Shown: positions 34,550 to 44,145 of the stretch, piece by piece | Layout of the letters: each line of letters starts with the position of its first letter | Numbering within the stretch: the first letter of the stretch is position 1 | Assembly: GCA_007713455.1 (NCBI GenBank) | Contig: VMRT01000007.1 | Span: 310,001-374,000, forward strand | From: Pseudomonas sp. | GTDB lineage: Bacteria > Pseudomonadota > Gammaproteobacteria > Pseudomonadales > Pseudomonadaceae | DNA: 64,000 nt | Direction of reading: 5' to 3' | Made by a program: the position numbers and the translations under genes | Notes under the pieces: model-generated | Database searches by the model: none | What the model saw: only the letters and a program-made list of their open reading frames with translations | Told to the model about the DNA's origin: nothing

Positions 34550-35353
34550 TCAGCTCAGCCGCATCAGCCGTGCCCAGTGTGCAGGGGTAAGTCCATAGGC
34601 TTGTTTGAAGTGGCGACTCATGTGGCTCTGGTCGTTAAACCCCGAAACAAGTGCCGCGTCGGCCACTGATATCCCGTTCGAAAGCAACCGCCGAACATGA
34701 TCTAGGCGACGTAACGTCAGGTAGCGGTATGGGCTGGTGCCATACAGGGCGCGAAAATCGCGCGACAGGTTCCAGCGATCCCGGCCGGAAACCCGCTCGA
34801 GTTCGTCAAGGCTGAGAGCTCCATCCAGATGATGGTGCATGTACTCCCGAGCCAGTTCGGCGGCGCGGAAGTCGGCTCGTCGTCGATTGACTCTTTTCCC
34901 GGCTACGACGGACATGACCTGGGCCAGATCAAACAGCGCATCCTGCTGCTCCAACTCTTCTATCGGGTTGTCCAGGCAAGACAGCAGCGCCCAGACGACA
35001 CGCCGCAAGCGTGGATCACGGGATATCCCATCATTGATGAAAGGCAATGGCTGCCCACCGAGCGGCCCCTGCAGCATCGCAGGCTGGATATAGATTATCC
35101 GGTACCGAAAACCCGCCTCGCTCCCCGCCTCGCCGTCGTGCAACTCGTCGGGATACACCACGAAGGTATCTCCAGGGAGACTGTAGCGGGCGCTCTTGCG
35201 GTAGTTGAAACGGTGCACGCCGGCGAGCGTACAGCCGATCGCATAAGTGTCATGCCTATGGGGAGCGTAACCGTAGCCACTGAAGTAGGCCTCAAGCCGC
35301 TCAAGGGGGCCGGGCTCGTCAGGGCGCCGTATCCAATCGTTATTGCCCTTCAT
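34550..35353 (-). CDS. AraC-family regulator (cupin N-domain), probably of azlCD
   Basis: This is a 267-residue AraC protein with an N-terminal cupin-like sensor (FSGYGYAPHRHDTYAIG, split before PHRHD; YPDELHDGEAG) and a C-terminal double helix-turn-helix (SLDELERVSGRDRWNLSRDF and VADAALVSGFNDQSHMSRHF). The length and the PHRHDTYA motif are typical of AraC regulators found next to AzlC/LysE-type amino acid exporters. I selected the ATG at 35353 because it gives the standard N-terminus. It is divergent from the penicillin-binding protein gene. Confidence 0.9.
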   Translation of the reverse strand: MKGNNDWIRRPDEPGPLERLEAYFSGYGYAPHRHDTYAIGCTLAGVHRFNYRKSARYSLPGDTFVVYPDELHDGEAGSEAGFRYRIIYIQPAMLQGPLGGQPLPFINDGISRDPRLRRVVWALLSCLDNPIEELEQQDALFDLAQVMSVVAGKRVNRRRADFRAAELAREYMHHHLDGALSLDELERVSGRDRWNLSRDFRALYGTSPYRYLTLRRLDHVRRLLSNGISVADAALVSGFNDQSHMSRHFKQAYGLTPAHWARLMRLS

Positions 35354-35546
35354 TACTACTCCCAAGCCCCGAACGATGCACGTCTCACAGTAGCGGTCCA
35401 CAGCTACGACGAGCAACTCACCAAGCGCCCCACCGCCTCCGCTTCAAGGCTCGTGCTTGAGCCGCTCCGTTCGTCAAACCGCCATCGCTTAAGCCGTGTG
35501 GGCGAACTATGCTTGCCGTAGAGCACTGCTAGGAAGCCAGGCACAC

Positions 35547-38500
35547 ATGGGCGCAGTATGGCGGTCCGACAAGACATCCCAGGATGGGCGTAACAAGCGC
35601 GCCCCTTCCCCCAAATCATCCCGCACATCAGCTAAAGGCCGTCGCAAGACGGCACGCCGATTGGCGCTGCTCGTCGGTATTTCGCTGCTGGCAGGCGGTG
35701 GCTATCTCGGTTGGCAGGAGCTGGACAGCGCCCGGTGGCAATCGCATTGGTTAAGCCGCTATGCGGCCGATCTGGATTACGTGGTCAAACCGGGGCCGAG
35801 CCCACGCATTCAGTTCCCAGAAGACGGCCCGTTCGACCGCCGCCTGGGCTACGTCGATCTGCCGCGCTTCATTCAACAGCTGTCACAGCGCAACTTCAGG
35901 ATCGAGGAGCAGGCACGCTTCTCGCGGGCACTGCTGGATTACACCCACCGCGGATTCTTTCCGCCCTACCCCGAGGACTCCCAGGCCGGGTTGACCATCA
36001 ATGACTGCCGCGGCGTGCCGATCTACACCAACAGCTATCCACGTCAGTATTACGAGCGCTTCGAGGATATCCCACCGCTGGTGGTGATGAGCCTGTTGTT
36101 CATCGAGGACCGTGGCCTGCTGGACGCCAGCCGCCCCCACGCCAACCCGGCGGTGGACTGGCCGCGCTTCACCAAGGCGGCGATCAGCCAGCTGGAGAAG
36201 CGCCTTGGCCTCAGCGGCCAGGCCGCCGGCGGCAGCACCCTGGCCACCCAGGTCGAGAAGTATCGGCATTCGCCCGAAGGCCGCACCGGCGATCCGCAGG
36301 AAAAGATCCGGCAGATGATCTCCGCCAGCGTGCGTACCTATCGCGAGGGCCCGCAAACCCTGGCCACCCGCCAGCGCATCGTGCGCGACTACCTCAACAG
36401 CGTGCCGCTCTCGGCGGCGCCCGGACACGGTGAAGTGCATGGCATCGCCGATGGCTTGCGACTGTGGTTCGGCGCCGACTTCCGTGAAGTCAATCGCCTG
36501 CTCGACCCACGCAGCGCCGACGAAGTCGATGCGCAGGCGCGCGGTCTGGCGCTGCGTCAGGTGCTGTCGCTGCTGATCGCACAGCGGCGTCCGTCGTACT
36601 ACCTGGGTGCCGGCCGCGAGGAAATGGCAACGCTGACCGACAGTCATATCCGCCTGCTGGCCAGCGGCGGCATCATCGATGCCGGCCTGCGCGACGCAGC
36701 GCTGGGCCAGCGCGTCCTCGGGCAAAGCCCGAGTCGCGACTCGGCGATCCGGCAGGTGGACGCCACCAAGGGCATCACCGTCGCGCGCATGCGCCTGGCG
36801 GGACTGCTCGGCTTGCCCCTGTATGACCTGGATCGCCTGGACCTCACCGCCAGCACGCCGCTGCAGGGTGATCTGCAGGCACAGATCAGCGAGTACCTGG
36901 TGCGCCTGGCCGATCCCGCTTTCGCCGAAACGGTCGGACTGTTCGGTGATCGCATGCTGTCCCCGGAGAAGACCGCCGCCGTGCGTTACAGCTTCACGCT
37001 GTTCGAGCGCGGCGAGGAAGGCTTCCAGGTGCGGGTACAGACCGACAATACCAACCAGCCGTTCGACATCAACGAGGGCAGCAAGCTGGAGCTGGGCTCG
37101 ACCGCCAAGCTGCGCGTGCTGACCACCTATCTTGAGGTTATCGCCGAGCTGCACCAGCGCTACTCGGACCTCACCGCGGGCGAGCTGCGCAAGATCGACA
37201 CCAAGGCCAATCTAAGCCGCTGGGCCATCGATTACCTGGCCACGCACAGCGACCGCAGCCTGGAGCGCATGCTCGACGCAGCCCTGGATCGGCGCTACTC
37301 GGCCAGCCCCGCCGAACGCTTCTTCACCGGCGCCGGCATGCATCGCTTCGGCAACTTCCGCCGTGAAGACGACGGGCGTATCCCCACCGTACGCGAATCG
37401 CTGCGCGAATCGATCAATCTGCCCTTCGTACGGCTGATGCGTGATCTGGTGAGCTACAGCACCTACGAAACCATCAACAGTGCCGAACTGCTTGGGGACG
37501 ACAAGGACCCGCGCCGCCAGGAATACCTGACCCGCTTCGCCGATCGCGAGGGCTCGGTATTCCTGCAACGTTTCTGGAAGAAGTACCGCAACAAGAGCGC
37601 CGAGCAGCGCATCGAAACCTTCCTGCAGGGCATGCGGCCGACACCCGTGCGCCTGGCGGCCGTGCATCGCTACCTGATGCCGGATGCCGAGCGGCCGGTC
37701 TTCGACAGTTTTCTCAAGCAGCATCTGCCGGACTCCGATCTCAACGACAAGAAGCTGGATGCGCTCTACACCCGCTATGGCCCGGGCGCCTACAGCCTGC
37801 CCGATCAGGCCTACATCGCCCGCACGCACCCGCTGGACCTCTGGCTGCTGGGCTACCTGATCGCCCACCCGCAGGCGACGCTCTCCGAAGTGGTTGCCGA
37901 CAGCCGCGCGCAGCGCCAGGAAGTCTACGGCTGGCTGTTCCGCAGCCGGCACAAGAGCGCGCGCGACAGCCGGATTCGCATCATGCTGGAGGTCGAGGCC
38001 TTCACCGACATTCATCGCCGCTGGCAGCGGCTGGGCTATCCGTTCGACAACCTTGTGCCGTCACTGGCGACCGCGCTGGGCAGCTCGGGTGATCGGCCGG
38101 CTGCGCTGGCCGATCTGATGGGCATCATCCTCAACGATGGTGTCCGCCTGCCCAGCGTGCGCATCGACAACCTGCACTTCGCCCAGGGCACGCCCTATGA
38201 AACCCGCATGGACCTGGTCGCCGGGACCGGCAAGCGGGTGATGCCGGTCGAGGTCTCCAGGGCGCTGCAGGATGCGCTAGCCAATGTGGTCGAAGGCGGT
38301 ACTGCGCGGCGTTTGCAAGGCAGTTTCGTGCAGCAGGACGGCAGCGCTTTGCGAATGGGCGGCAAGACCGGCACCGGTGACAACCGCATCCAGAGCGTCG
38401 GCGCTGGCGGCCGGCTGATCAGCTCGCTGGCGCTGAACCGCACAGCCACCTTCGTCTTCTATCTCGGGCCCAACCACTTCGGCACGCTGACAGCCTATGT

Positions 38501-38666
38501 GCCTGGGCGCGCCGCCGACAGCTTCCGTTTTACCTCGGCGCTGCCCGTGCAGACACTCAAGGGCATGGCGCCCCTCCTGCAACCCTACCTGCAAGGCCAG
38601 AACACGCTGTGCCGACCGGAAAACCTGCCGGCGCTGACCAGCGGCATGCTTTCGGCCGAAAAGTGA
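35547..38666 (+). CDS. divergent class A penicillin-binding protein (transglycosylase/transpeptidase)
   Basis: This 1039-residue protein has a basic N-terminus and one membrane anchor (about 37-56). A GT51 glycosyltransferase domain follows with the catalytic-type Glu187 in FIEDRGLLD, then AAGGSTLATQVEKYRHS and DYLNSVPLSAAPGHGEVHG. These are recognisable but unlike the usual GGSTITQQLVKN and ELYLN blocks. The transpeptidase domain keeps all three motifs: SxxK at S518/K521, SxN at S622/N624 and KTG at 940-942. It should polymerise and cross-link peptidoglycan at the outer face of the inner membrane. The extra length over PBP1a/1b (about 800) lies mostly between the domains. It stands as a single transcription unit. 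Confidence 0.88.
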   Translation: MGAVWRSDKTSQDGRNKRAPSPKSSRTSAKGRRKTARRLALLVGISLLAGGGYLGWQELDSARWQSHWLSRYAADLDYVVKPGPSPRIQFPEDGPFDRRLGYVDLPRFIQQLSQRNFRIEEQARFSRALLDYTHRGFFPPYPEDSQAGLTINDCRGVPIYTNSYPRQYYERFEDIPPLVVMSLLFIEDRGLLDASRPHANPAVDWPRFTKAAISQLEKRLGLSGQAAGGSTLATQVEKYRHSPEGRTGDPQEKIRQMISASVRTYREGPQTLATRQRIVRDYLNSVPLSAAPGHGEVHGIADGLRLWFGADFREVNRLLDPRSADEVDAQARGLALRQVLSLLIAQRRPSYYLGAGREEMATLTDSHIRLLASGGIIDAGLRDAALGQRVLGQSPSRDSAIRQVDATKGITVARMRLAGLLGLPLYDLDRLDLTASTPLQGDLQAQISEYLVRLADPAFAETVGLFGDRMLSPEKTAAVRYSFTLFERGEEGFQVRVQTDNTNQPFDINEGSKLELGSTAKLRVLTTYLEVIAELHQRYSDLTAGELRKIDTKANLSRWAIDYLATHSDRSLERMLDAALDRRYSASPAERFFTGAGMHRFGNFRREDDGRIPTVRESLRESINLPFVRLMRDLVSYSTYETINSAELLGDDKDPRRQEYLTRFADREGSVFLQRFWKKYRNKSAEQRIETFLQGMRPTPVRLAAVHRYLMPDAERPVFDSFLKQHLPDSDLNDKKLDALYTRYGPGAYSLPDQAYIARTHPLDLWLLGYLIAHPQATLSEVVADSRAQRQEVYGWLFRSRHKSARDSRIRIMLEVEAFTDIHRRWQRLGYPFDNLVPSLATALGSSGDRPAALADLMGIILNDGVRLPSVRIDNLHFAQGTPYETRMDLVAGTGKRVMPVEVSRALQDALANVVEGGTARRLQGSFVQQDGSALRMGGKTGTGDNRIQSVGAGGRLISSLALNRTATFVFYLGPNHFGTLTAYVPGRAADSFRFTSALPVQTLKGMAPLLQPYLQGQNTLCRPENLPALTSGMLSAEK

Positions 38667-38849
38667 TCCCCAACGCCCGCATCGGCGCCCTTCCCGGCGC
38701 CGATTTCGGCGCACGCACCGGCAAAAACTGGACGTAATCCGAATTCGTTTGCGACGCTTCGCCTGATTGCCTGTCGAATACCCCGGTCCTGGAACCAATC
38801 TGGAGTGCACACCTGATTGCCGAACTGATCGGCCATAACGGGAAACGTC

Positions 38850-40034
38850 ATGATCGAAGGGATACTGCTGCTCACCACGGGACTCTTTGTGCTCGTCACA
38901 CTCCTGCCGCTGTGGCGGCATCGCGCCTGGTGGGTGCGCGTATGGGAGTTTCCACGCCTGCAGCTCGGCGCGCTGCTGGTCGCCCTGCTCGTCGCTCAAG
39001 GCATGCTGCTCGACTACAGCCAGCCCTGGCATTATCTGATCTCTGCCCTGGCCGGCGCCTGTCTGGTCTACCAGCTCGCATGGGTCGTGCCCTACACACG
39101 CCCCTGGCGCAACGAGGTGCGCAGGGCGGAGACAGATGCTGCAGGGCCGCGCATCCGGGTGATGTCATCCAATGTGCTGGGGCCGAATCGGCAGTCCGAT
39201 CGGCTGCTGGCGCTGGTTCGCGAGTACCGCCCCGACGTGCTGGTGACCCTCGAATCGGACCAATGGTGGGAAACGCAGCTCGAGCAACTCGCCGAGCAAT
39301 ACCCGCACAGCATCCGCTGCCCACTGGACAACCTCTACGGCATGCATGTGTTTTCACGTCTGCCGCTGGAAGAGCCGGAGCTGTGCTTTCTGGTGGAGGA
39401 CGACGTGCCCTCCATGCATGCCCGGGTGCGTGTCAGCGACGAGCTCGCGGTGCGCATGCACTTTCTGCATCCGGCACCGCCCAGCCCGACCGAGAACGAG
39501 GAATCCACCGAGCGCGACGCGGAGGTGCTGGTGGTCGCCAGGAGCATCCAGGACAGCGATGACCCGATCATCGTCAGCGGCGACCTCAACGATGTCGCCT
39601 GGTCGCCCACCACGCGCCTGTTCCGCAAGATCAGCGGACTGCTCGATCCGCGTGTGGGCCGCGGCATGTACAACACCTTCCATGCCCATCACTGGTTTCT
39701 GCGCTGGCCGCTTGATCACTTCTTCCACAGCGCGCATTTCCGCTTCATCCGCCTGCTGCGGCTGCCTGATATCGGCTCCGACCATTTTCCGGTGTTCATC
39801 GAGTTGCAGTACGACCCCAAGCACACTGAAGAACAACATGGCCTCGAAGCCGATCGCGACGACGAGCAGCAGGTCGAGGAAACCATCGACAAGGAGCCCG
39901 TCACCCCGGGCGAGGTACCGCAACCTGCGGCCGGCCGGCCGGCCCGCGACGCTGAGCCGCTGGCCATCAGCCGCGGCGATAGGCCTATGCTGGAAAATAC
40001 CGCGCGCCCAGTTCAGACGAGAGAGCCTGCATGA
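38850..40034 (+). CDS. membrane-anchored endonuclease/exonuclease/phosphatase (EEP) domain protein
   Basis: This 394-residue protein starts with three membrane helices (about 4-21, 39-56, 63-82). An EEP fold follows: MSSNVLGPN, VTLESDQWW, SGDLNDVAWSP and GSDHFPVF, which contain the metal-binding and catalytic Asn, Glu, Asp and His residues. The C-terminal ~65 residues are acidic and proline-rich. The family cleaves phosphodiester or phosphomonoester bonds in nucleic acids, inositol phosphates or lipids; the membrane anchor makes a lipid or envelope substrate possible. Its stop overlaps the glucan phosphorylase start (ATGA). Confidence 0.88.
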   Translation: MIEGILLLTTGLFVLVTLLPLWRHRAWWVRVWEFPRLQLGALLVALLVAQGMLLDYSQPWHYLISALAGACLVYQLAWVVPYTRPWRNEVRRAETDAAGPRIRVMSSNVLGPNRQSDRLLALVREYRPDVLVTLESDQWWETQLEQLAEQYPHSIRCPLDNLYGMHVFSRLPLEEPELCFLVEDDVPSMHARVRVSDELAVRMHFLHPAPPSPTENEESTERDAEVLVVARSIQDSDDPIIVSGDLNDVAWSPTTRLFRKISGLLDPRVGRGMYNTFHAHHWFLRWPLDHFFHSAHFRFIRLLRLPDIGSDHFPVFIELQYDPKHTEEQHGLEADRDDEQQVEETIDKEPVTPGEVPQPAAGRPARDAEPLAISRGDRPMLENTARPVQTREPA

Positions 40035-42556
40035 CGCCTGCATCCGAACGCCCCGCCATCACCCCGGAAACCCTGCGCCAGCTCGCCTTTGACCAGTCCA
40101 TCCGCTGGACCAGCCAGAACGATGACCTGTGGCAGCTGATCGATAACGATCTGTGGCAGCTCACGCGCAATCCCAGCCTTGTGCTCAGCACGGTACCGCT
40201 GCAGAAGCTGGAAGCACTGCTGCAGCGCGCTGAATGCCATCGTCTGGTGGAGGGCATCGTCGAAGCTCAGCAGGCACGCCTGGAGCGGACGACCTGGTTC
40301 GCCAGTCAAAGTCACGGTGACCAGAGTTACAGCGAACAACTCGCGCGAGTCGCCTATTTCTCCATGGAGTACATGCTCAGCGAGGCGCTGCCGATCTACT
40401 CCGGCGGGCTCGGCAATGTCGCCGGCGACCAGCTCAAGGCCGCCAACGACCTCGGCGTGCCGATAACCGCAGTAGGCATGCTCTGGCAGCACGGCTATTT
40501 TCGCCAGAGCATCGGCCCGGATGGTCGCCAGCAGGCGCTCTACCCGGTCAATGACACCCGGCAGATGCCCATCGAGCCGCTGCTCGACGCCAGCGGAACA
40601 ACATTGCGTTTCGCGATCCAGCTGCCCGGCGTGCAGATCTGGCTGCGCGGCTGGCAGGCCAGGGTCGGCCGCCACCGCCTGCTACTGCTGGACACCAACG
40701 ACCCTGCCAACCCGCCCATCGCGCGACTGATCACCAGCGAACTCTACGGCGGAGAAAACGAAATGCGTCTGCGCCAAGAGCTCGTGCTGGGCATCGGCGG
40801 CTGGCGGCTGCTCGAAGCCGCCGGGCTGCAGGCCGATGTGCTTCACCTGAACGACGGCCACGCCGCCTTCGCCGTCCTGGAACGCGCCCGCAGTTACATG
40901 GCCAGGGAGCGCGTGTCCTTCGAAGTGGCGCTCCACGCAACCCGCGCGGGCAATCTGTTCACGACCCATACGCCCGTCGAAGCCGGCTTCGACCGCTTTC
41001 CGCCGGAGCTGCTGAGCAAATACCTGGAGCGCTATGCCGAGTACGAACTGGGCATCCCGCTGCAGGCGCTGCTGGCCATGGGACGCAAGCATGTGCACGA
41101 CCCACACGAGCCATTCAACATGGCCTACCTGGCAACGCGCGGGGCCGGGGCGGTCAACGCCGTCAGCCAGCTGCATGGCCGCACCAGCCGCTACATCTTC
41201 CGCGAGCTTTATCCGCGATGGCCGCTCGAGTCGGTGCCGGTCGGTCATGTCACCAATGGCATCCACCAGCCGACCTGGGTATCGCCGGACGCCGAAGCGC
41301 ACTGGTATGAGCTGCATGGCGATGAGATCCCCTGGCGCGGCACCGACCAGGCTTCCGTGGACGACCTGCTGGCCCAGGTCGATGACCGCTGGCTGTGGCA
41401 GATCCGCCAGCATGCCCGTGGCGAACTGCTCAGCTTTGTACGCAGCCACCTGGCCCGCAGCCTCGCGGTGCACGGCGCCTCGCCTGCGGAGATCGAGTTC
41501 GCCGGCTCGCGCCTGCATCCGCAACGGCTGACGCTCGGCTTTGCCCGGCGCTTCGCCGCCTACAAGCGTCCCAACCTGCTGCTGCAGGACCCGGAGCGGC
41601 TGGCGCGCCTCCTCACCCATCGCGATTACCCGGTGCAGCTGCTGGTTGCCGGCAAGGCGCACCCCGCCGATCGCGCCGGCCAGGCGCTGCTCAGCGAATG
41701 GCAGCAGTTCGCCGCGCGCCCCGATATTGCCGGCCACGTGGTTTTTCTCGAGGACTACGACATGCGTATTGCCCGGCACATGGTGCAGGGCGTGGATGTC
41801 TGGCTGAATACTCCCCGCCGCCCGTGGGAAGCCAGTGGCACCAGCGGCATGAAGGTCCTGGCGAACGGCGGGCTGAATCTTTCACAGCTCGACGGCTGGT
41901 GGGCCGAAGCCTATGCCGCCGACCTCGGCTGGGCGGTCGGCGACGGCCTGGAGCACGAACCCGAACACGATGCCGCGGACGCCGAACAGCTGTATCGGCT
42001 ACTCGAAGAGCAAGTCGTGCCCTGCTTCTACCAGCGCGACCAGCAGGACATCCCCACCGCCTGGGTGAAACGCATGCGCCGCAGCATGAGTGCTCTGGTG
42101 GAACGCTTTTCCGCCGACCGGACGGTGCGTGAATACACCGAGCGCTATTACCTGCCGCTGTCCGGCCGCTACCGGCAGCGCTGTGCGGATGGTTCTGCGC
42201 TGGCCAGCGAGATGTCGCGCCGAATCACCAGCCTGCGCAGTTACTGGCACGAACTGGCCTTCGAACAGCTTGAGTGGCGGCGCGAGGGCGATGCGCAGCA
42301 CATCGAGGCTCGCCTGCACCTCGGCCGAATCGAACCGGATCAGATAGCCGTGCAGCTGTTCGCCGAATCGCAGGGAGCGGAGCCGGCCACCGTCCATACG
42401 TTGCAACTCCAGCACCACGAAGGCTCATACGCCACCTTCCGGACCGAGCTGAGCACCCAGCGCCCTGAGGCCGACTACACGGCACGGGTCGTCCCCAGCC
42501 CCGCGCTGGGCCTGGCGGTGCCGCTGGAGCTGCCGCTCATCCTCTGGCAGCGATGA
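40031..42556 (+). CDS. glgP: alpha-glucan (glycogen/maltodextrin) phosphorylase
   Basis: This 841-residue protein belongs to the bacterial alpha-glucan phosphorylase group (TIGR02094-like). It has AYFSMEYMLSEALPIYSGGLG, here noted as SMEYMLSEALPIYSGGLG, the THTPVEAGF and VTNGIHQPTW blocks, and the PLP lysine within SGMKVLANGG. The enzyme releases glucose 1-phosphate from alpha-1,4-glucans in the cytoplasm. It lacks the usual glg cluster neighbours and is instead coupled to the membrane EEP gene upstream by a four-base overlap. The DUF2892 gene follows after about 65 bases. Confidence 0.93.
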   Translation: MTPASERPAITPETLRQLAFDQSIRWTSQNDDLWQLIDNDLWQLTRNPSLVLSTVPLQKLEALLQRAECHRLVEGIVEAQQARLERTTWFASQSHGDQSYSEQLARVAYFSMEYMLSEALPIYSGGLGNVAGDQLKAANDLGVPITAVGMLWQHGYFRQSIGPDGRQQALYPVNDTRQMPIEPLLDASGTTLRFAIQLPGVQIWLRGWQARVGRHRLLLLDTNDPANPPIARLITSELYGGENEMRLRQELVLGIGGWRLLEAAGLQADVLHLNDGHAAFAVLERARSYMARERVSFEVALHATRAGNLFTTHTPVEAGFDRFPPELLSKYLERYAEYELGIPLQALLAMGRKHVHDPHEPFNMAYLATRGAGAVNAVSQLHGRTSRYIFRELYPRWPLESVPVGHVTNGIHQPTWVSPDAEAHWYELHGDEIPWRGTDQASVDDLLAQVDDRWLWQIRQHARGELLSFVRSHLARSLAVHGASPAEIEFAGSRLHPQRLTLGFARRFAAYKRPNLLLQDPERLARLLTHRDYPVQLLVAGKAHPADRAGQALLSEWQQFAARPDIAGHVVFLEDYDMRIARHMVQGVDVWLNTPRRPWEASGTSGMKVLANGGLNLSQLDGWWAEAYAADLGWAVGDGLEHEPEHDAADAEQLYRLLEEQVVPCFYQRDQQDIPTAWVKRMRRSMSALVERFSADRTVREYTERYYLPLSGRYRQRCADGSALASEMSRRITSLRSYWHELAFEQLEWRREGDAQHIEARLHLGRIEPDQIAVQLFAESQGAEPATVHTLQLQHHEGSYATFRTELSTQRPEADYTARVVPSPALGLAVPLELPLILWQR

Positions 42557-42621
42557 ACAGCCGGAACGCTACCCGCACGCCGCAGTCATCTATAAACCAC
42601 CCGCATAGAGGATGCCGCGTC

Positions 42622-42975
42622 ATGATCAAGCAAATGTTCGACAAAACCGCCCCACAGAACGTCCACGGCTGGGAGCGCGCCGCGTCGCTGGCGGGCGGCC
42701 TGGTGATGATGGGCAAGGGGCTACGCCGTGGCGGATTGATCGGGATCGCCGAGCTGGCCATGGGCGGTATGGCGCTGGCTCGTGGTATCAGCGGTCGTTG
42801 CGAGGCCAAGCGCATGCTCGCGGAGATGGAAAGCAAGCCGGCGCTGCCGAGCCAGCGCTATAGCCATATGCCGATGGATTCCGAAGTGCACAGTTCGGAC
42901 TTCACCGATACCAGCGTACAGATGCCGGACTCCACCCCCATGGGGAACGAAAGCCGCACCACGCCGCGCGTCTGA
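42622..42975 (+). CDS. small DUF2892 (YgaP transmembrane-like) membrane protein
   Basis: This 117-residue protein begins with NVHGWERAASLAGGLVMMGKG, here cited as WERAASLAGG, followed by GGLIGIAELAMGGMALARGISG. That is the two-helix glycine-rich hairpin of DUF2892 proteins. The C-terminal ~50 residues are polar and disordered-looking. Function is unknown. I choose the ATG at 42622 as the start nearest the domain, although the frame is open 23 codons further. Confidence 0.8.
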   Translation: MIKQMFDKTAPQNVHGWERAASLAGGLVMMGKGLRRGGLIGIAELAMGGMALARGISGRCEAKRMLAEMESKPALPSQRYSHMPMDSEVHSSDFTDTSVQMPDSTPMGNESRTTPRV

Positions 42976-43098
42976 TCGACCGGGCGGCGCCTCGATGATG
43001 TGCCGCCTGCGCATAACTGCCATACACGGCTGAAGCGTAAAGCTCCCGGCGCTCTCGCGGCGCCGCCTTGGTTCTCTGGACAGCTCGGCCAGCGATAG

Positions 43099-43989
43099 CT
43101 ACTGGCCCAGCAGGCGGCCCTGGTTCTGCTGCGCCATTTCCTTCAGGTAATCCCAGGTCGTGCGCATGCGCGCCAGGTCCTTGAACTCGATCGGCATCAG
43201 CATCCAGAAGGTGCGGGTAAAGCTGACCTCCTCCGGCAGCAGCAGTCGCAGCCGTGGATCGGCGTCGGCGGAAAACGCCGGCAGGATCGCAATCCCCGCC
43301 CCCATCGCCACTGCTTCCTGCTGCGCCAGCAGGCTGGTACTGCGTAGGCCGATGGAGCGGGCGTCGGCGATGCCATCGAGAAACAGCAGCTCCTTGCTGA
43401 ACAGCAGGTCATCCACGTAGCTGACGAAGCGATGCGCGGCCAGGTCCTCGCGGCTGCGGATCGGCGGGTGTTCGTCGAGATACGCCGGCGACGCATACAG
43501 CCGCAGCACGTAGTCGGTGAGCCGGGTGATGATGAACGGTCCACGCTCCGGGCGTTCCAGGGTAATGACGATATCCGCCTCGTGGCGCGACAGGCGCACC
43601 GCCCGCGGCAGCGCCAGCAGGTCGATGTTCAGGTGCGGATAGCGCCGGCTGAGCCCAGTTAGTTGGCCGGCAAGCATCACCGTGCCGTAACCCTCCGTCG
43701 CGCCGATACGTACCTGCCCGGAAAGGCCATCACCCATGCTCGGCAACGAATGCTCGATGGCCACGCTGGCGCTTTCCATCGCTTCCACTCGCGGCAGCAG
43801 ATTGCGCCCGGCTTCGGTGAGCTTGTAACCACCCGGCTCGCGCAGGAACAGCTGCAGGCCCATGCTTTTTTCCAGCGCCTGCAAACGACGGGACACGGTG
43901 GTGTGGTCGACAGCGAGCCGGCGCGCCGCGGTCGTCAGCCGCCCCGCTCGGGCGACCTCGAGGAAATAGCGCAGATTGTCCCAGTCCAT
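43099..43989 (-). CDS. LysR-family regulator, divergent to the valine operon
   Basis: This 296-residue LysR protein has the N-terminal helix-turn-helix (MDWDNLRYFLEVARAGRLTT, then AARRLAVDHTTVSRRLQALE) and a substrate-binding domain. It is transcribed away from mmsA with 156 bases between. That gap has inverted repeats suited to a LysR site. Local regulation of the mms genes is inferred; the classical MmsR of P. aeruginosa is an AraC protein, so this would be a different regulator. The very long open frame running antisense through mmsA on this strand is not part of the gene. Confidence 0.92.
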   Translation of the reverse strand: MDWDNLRYFLEVARAGRLTTAARRLAVDHTTVSRRLQALEKSMGLQLFLREPGGYKLTEAGRNLLPRVEAMESASVAIEHSLPSMGDGLSGQVRIGATEGYGTVMLAGQLTGLSRRYPHLNIDLLALPRAVRLSRHEADIVITLERPERGPFIITRLTDYVLRLYASPAYLDEHPPIRSREDLAAHRFVSYVDDLLFSKELLFLDGIADARSIGLRSTSLLAQQEAVAMGAGIAILPAFSADADPRLRLLLPEEVSFTRTFWMLMPIEFKDLARMRTTWDYLKEMAQQNQGRLLGQ

Positions 43990-44013
43990 GGTTGAAGCCT
44001 CCATTAGCTCCTG

Positions 44014-44086
44014 TGCATTTATGCAGAACGACTCTGCAGTCGATCGCATTGTAATGTGGTTTTTTGCATTGCTACATTCGGTGCAA
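44014..44086. promoter_or_regulatory. candidate LysR operator region between the LysR gene and mmsA
   Basis: Two inverted repeats sit in the divergent gap: TGCAT-TT-ATGCA (44014-44025) and TTGCA-N13-TGCAA (44064-44086). The shared TGCA core suggests a recognition and an activation site for one regulator. This is pattern evidence only. Confidence 0.4.
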
Positions 44087-44111
44087 CTGGTCGCAGCCGT
44101 CCGCGAGCCAT

Positions 44112-44121
44112 AACAACAACA
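44112..44121 (+). promoter_or_regulatory. A-rich (CA) Hfq/Crc-type motif before mmsA
   Basis: AACAACAACA fits the AAnAAnAA pattern bound by Hfq with Crc in Pseudomonas. It is 24 bases upstream of the mmsA ATG and near the ribosome site, where binding blocks translation during growth on preferred carbon sources. Confidence 0.55.
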
Positions 44122-44145
44122 GTGCCTTCTCAGGCGGAGAGCCTT

